Source of the DNA: Plantago ovata
Lineage: Eukaryota; Streptophyta; Magnoliopsida; Lamiales; Plantaginaceae
Direction of reading: 5' to 3'
NCBI GenBank assembly: GCA_028274465.1
Contig: CM051455.1
Location: 116,597,547 to 116,661,546 of the forward strand
Length of the DNA: 64,000 bases
Part shown: positions 61,002 to 64,000 of the stretch, one piece after another
Layout: each line of letters begins with the position of its first letter
Position numbering within the stretch: the stretch's first letter is position 1
Translations under genes and position numbers: made by a program
Notes under the pieces: model-generated
The model's database searches: none
The model's input: the letters and a program-made list of their open reading frames with translations, nothing else
Told to the model about the DNA's origin: nothing

Positions 61002-62924
61002 ATGGCAGAAGCTAGACCACTGAAGGCATGGGTACAACCCACCAAGGATCGTATGAGGGGACCGGCGATTGTTCTTTCGCCTGCAACCCGAGATCTGGAA
61101 ATAAAAAACCACGCATTCCAGCAACTTCCGAGGTTCTATGGCTTATCAAGGGAAGATGTGATGGGGTACTTGAACGATATCGATGATTTCGTCAACCAAC
61201 TCCCACGACCCGGAGCTGACATAACAACGGATGAGTTGAGGATGAAGGTTTTTGCTATGGGACTTGGCGACAGAGCCAAGTCATGGCTGAGCTCTCTTCC
61301 AGCAGGCTCGCTGGACACTTGGGAAAAGGTTTTTTCAGCTTTCATGGAGAAATACTTCCCCAACACTCTGACTACCGCACTTAAGGCGCAGATCACTGGA
61401 TTCAAGCAAGACTATGATGAGACCATCTACACCGCGTTCAAGAGGTTCCAAGATCTAACGAACAAGTGCCCTCACCATGGTTTTGAACTCTCCGACCTAG
61501 TCCAACACTTATACAATGGACTAACATTCGAGAACCAACAAGTGGTGGATTTCCAATGCCGAGGCAATATTTGGGAGGAAACCGCAGAAGCCGTCTGGGC
61601 TGTTTTCGAAAGGCTTGCTAAGGGATCGCAGTTCAAGGACCCAAGAGCAATGGTTAGGAGACGTGGACCTGAAGCTCCACCGACTCAAGAAGCCCCTATG
61701 TACAGGGGGAATGGGGATCAATTCGAGTGCTTTACCAACGAATTGAAGCAAGTCCTCAAGAGCGCCACCGGAACAACTGTTTCGAACGAAGTATGCCGAA
61801 TATGCAAGAACTATGGGCATGGAGCTCATATGTGTAGATCGGAGTTGGCATACGATGATGACAACTGGGCTCGAGGAGGCGAAGAAGAAGCCTTTGCTAC
61901 GGAGTTTGGTACTCAAGAAGTTAGCTACGGACAAGACGGTAGGAATCCTCGAGGTGGATTCTGGAGAAGAGGATACCATAACAATCAAGGATATGCACCG
62001 GCTAACCAAAATTATGGACCTAACCAAGACCGTAGTAGGCTGAACTATGGTAATGATCACTGCGAAAACCCTGCTCCGAAAGAGCCACCGAAGTCGAAGA
62101 CGGCTCTACTGATGGAGAACTTGCAGAAGATGGTCGATCACACACAAAGTTTTCTCAAACGGTACGAGGAAGATTCTGAGAAGACTAGGGCAAGGCTTGA
62201 TAAGTTGGAAGAGAGCACTAGGCTTGCCCATCAAAAGATGCAAGAGTTGATCGACCGAAGAGCAAGTAAGGAACAAGGCAACACTGAGAAGGTCGTTAGG
62301 TGCGAGTGTTGCATGAAGGAAGAACTTCTACAGGCTGAGGAAGAAGAGGAGGACCTTGGTTCTGACGCAAGTGATGAGGAGCAAGAGGATCCCAAACCAC
62401 TCCCTAAAAGTTTCGATATTAAGGTAGGGATTGGTGAGCTTGAAGATGTCCGTGCCACACTAGACACGGGATCCTACTCAAACATCATTCCTTTGAATGT
62501 GTATGAAAAGAGTAACCTTGGAAAACTATCTGAGGAAAGGGCTATTGTGCGACTAGCGGATGGATCATTTATGAGACCCGAAGGAGTTGTGAAAAATGTG
62601 TTAGTCAAGATTGGTGAAGCATCTGTATACACCAATTTCGTAGTTATGTCGGCATCTGCACCTGGGACGGGGGATGTCATACTCTTAGGGCAAACATTCT
62701 TGACTAAACTACGCTCAGTGATGGATATCTACCAAAGAACTTGCACCATCGAAGTGAATGGCAAGCAACACGTGTTGCAAGCCATACCTGATCCACCTGA
62801 ACCGCCCGATATTATTACTCACTACTGTGGTCTTGCAGCCTATATTCTTTCTTACTCACAGGTTCGTGGCATGGAAAGGAGATCAATGAAGGGGAAGGCT
62901 AGTACCCACAAAAAGAAGAGATAG
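61002..62924 (+). CDS. Gag-protease protein of Gypsy-type element G5
   Basis: 640 aa open frame. Residues about 60-190 form the gag capsid domain (MGLGDRAKSWLSSLPAGSLD, TWEKVFSAFMEKYFP, FQDLTNKCPHHGFELSDLVQ). A CCHC zinc knuckle, CRICKNYGHGAHMC, is at residues 265-278 and would bind RNA. A basic Gly/Asn/Tyr-rich stretch and a coiled-coil (MENLQKMVDHTQSFLKRYEE, DSEKTRARLDKLEESTRLAH) follow. A retropepsin-like domain begins at about residue 470, with DTGSYSNII at 488-496 and the second conserved block DVILLGQTFLTKLRSVMDIY. It ends with a stop at 62922 and is not followed by RT. The frame is open upstream to 60919, where a TGA replaces the CGA seen in G3, so the native start probably lay further 5' and this copy is N-terminally damaged. 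Confidence 0.88.
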   Translation: MAEARPLKAWVQPTKDRMRGPAIVLSPATRDLEIKNHAFQQLPRFYGLSREDVMGYLNDIDDFVNQLPRPGADITTDELRMKVFAMGLGDRAKSWLSSLPAGSLDTWEKVFSAFMEKYFPNTLTTALKAQITGFKQDYDETIYTAFKRFQDLTNKCPHHGFELSDLVQHLYNGLTFENQQVVDFQCRGNIWEETAEAVWAVFERLAKGSQFKDPRAMVRRRGPEAPPTQEAPMYRGNGDQFECFTNELKQVLKSATGTTVSNEVCRICKNYGHGAHMCRSELAYDDDNWARGGEEEAFATEFGTQEVSYGQDGRNPRGGFWRRGYHNNQGYAPANQNYGPNQDRSRLNYGNDHCENPAPKEPPKSKTALLMENLQKMVDHTQSFLKRYEEDSEKTRARLDKLEESTRLAHQKMQELIDRRASKEQGNTEKVVRCECCMKEELLQAEEEEEDLGSDASDEEQEDPKPLPKSFDIKVGIGELEDVRATLDTGSYSNIIPLNVYEKSNLGKLSEERAIVRLADGSFMRPEGVVKNVLVKIGEASVYTNFVVMSASAPGTGDVILLGQTFLTKLRSVMDIYQRTCTIEVNGKQHVLQAIPDPPEPPDIITHYCGLAAYILSYSQVRGMERRSMKGKASTHKKKR

Positions 62925-64000
62925 GCGCAGACCTCTAGTCGAGTCAAAGACTTTAAACAATGACGCTATCCGGGAGGCAACCCGGAATCTTTACCGCTTT
63001 CTTTACTGCTTTTCTGCATGCATTCATTCTTGAACTATTTGCTTCTCATATGTGAATTTGTTCATGTCTGTGTCATATATGCTTTTGTTTGAGTGAGATT
63101 TTTCGAGTGGTTTTTTGAAAAAAATTAGTTTCGGGATTAAAACCGCATTTTCTAACATCGGAGCCCGTCTCCCCGCATTGGGGAGCACGGGGCGAACCGC
63201 CCCACTTGGGGGGCGAACCGCCCCACAGGCCCAGATCTTTAAAAACGCGGATTTCAACCCCAAAACCCTATTTTCTTCATTCTTCTTCATCCATACTCCC
63301 AAAAAACCCGAAAAGTGCGATTTTGCTTCTAAATCTTCATAACTTCTTCATTTCTTGACCAAATTGAGTGTTCTTTAGCTTAATTCGAAGCCTATAACAC
63401 GATCTATCATCCTATACGAACAGATTTAATCCTAATTCGTTAGATTTGCAGATCTGAGGTATCATCCTTAGAACCCTAAATTTCAAATTTGGGGGTTTTC
63501 TATTTTGAGCTTCAATTATGTTTATTTGATGCTTGGGTATGTTGTTTGTGTGATTAGACATGTTATTTACTATCAATTGCATGCTCAATTTTGCTTGGAT
63601 TGTTGATTTGGGTATTTTGCTGCTAGATGATATATCATGTTCTGCAATATGTCTTTATCTTTTGATTCTTGCATATGAATGTGTTTATTGGTGTATTGTT
63701 GGTGGATTTGACATTAGAATGCTTAATTGTTGAGTATGGGGGATTATGTTGGTAGAATTTTTTGCGCTGCTATGGTATGAATTGAGCCTTACTATCAAGG
63801 ATATTGGTTGTCCAGTGAAAGCATGATGTGATGTATTGCATGTAGTAGTTACGTTGGTATGTTGCATGATGAAGAAGTTAGGCTAGACATTGCGGTTTGG
63901 GGAGTTTGACTGCTGATTCAATCACTCGTATTTTTCACTTTTACACTAGCATATATTTAAGTCTGTTTTGTGTCATACGAGGTGCTAATAGCTGTTTGTA
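62925..64000 (+). other. Non-coding region after the G5 gag
   Basis: Starts with GGGAGGCAACCCGG about 45 bases after the stop. It has two exact palindromes GGGGCGAACCGCCCC at 63189-63203 and 63210-63224, then a TTTAAAAACG run, then a long T-rich stretch resembling a plant 5' UTR or leader intron. From about 63960 it matches the start of the unidentified ORF of G3. Confidence 0.6.

Larger units (their letters stand above)
60886..64000 (+). mobile_element. Gypsy-type gag-protease element G5, incomplete at both sides
   Basis: Collinear with the minus-strand interior of G3: leader from about 60886 (ATAGAGTCTACCACCAG), gag-protease 61002-62924, non-coding region 62925-63960, and the first bases of the unidentified ORF segment at the window end. 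No LTR or primer binding site is seen on the left; the right end lies beyond the window. Confidence 0.85.

Noticed and set aside
61136-62680. Minus-strand ORFs of up to 179 codons
   Set aside because: Antisense shadows of the G5 gag-protease frame.

Overview
This is nuclear DNA of a flowering plant. Two genes near the left end have spliced structures typical of plants: a chloroplast-targeted sigma factor and a gamma-tubulin complex protein. Nearly everything else is plant LTR retrotransposons and a CACTA DNA transposon. The proteins suggest a eudicot; I cannot name the species. There is one run of exactly 100 Ns, so this is a draft assembly.

Layout. 18-2312 (+): plastid sigma factor of the SIG5/SIGE type, five exons. 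2736-2996: a Stowaway-like MITE. 3815-12014 (+): gamma-tubulin complex component 5 (GCP5), sixteen exons, one intron with a GC donor. 12410-13363 (-): an F-box gene broken by one in-frame stop. 13364-15576: AT-rich spacer with two long (TA)n tracts and a MITE end. From 15577 rightwards the window is nested transposons.

The nest. A Copia element (C1, minus strand) runs from its 3' LTR at 15577-15816 to its 5' LTR at 45413-45640. It has been split by three later insertions, each with a visible target-site duplication: a CACTA transposon (17279-30458, TSD ATC), a solo Gypsy-type LTR (31283-32553, TSD GTATT) and a Gypsy-type gag-only element G3 (35177-45316, TSD AAAGG). Removing these and one TSD copy each leaves about 5.46 kb, a normal Copia length. 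The CACTA itself carries a further gag-only element, G1 (22673-28274), inside its TNP2 transposase gene.

45640-60068 holds SIRE-type Copia sequence: two LTRs in inverted orientation, then a minus-strand element with a long post-pol ORF, RNase H, RT and part of the integrase. A fourth Gypsy-type LTR (G4, 58278-59524, TSD TGTAT) sits between its integrase and RT. The right end (about 60885-64000) is another gag-protease element (G5) running off the window.

The most unusual content is the Gypsy-type family. Its members share a 1.25-1.28 kb LTR, a tRNA-Asp-type primer binding site and a 3' internal module, yet two complete copies carry different gag genes, and no RT or integrase is seen in either. 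They look like non-autonomous gag-carrying retrotransposons (TR-GAG-like) assembled from exchangeable modules. The family also carries paired 15-bp palindromes and paired RNA hairpins that are conserved between copies.
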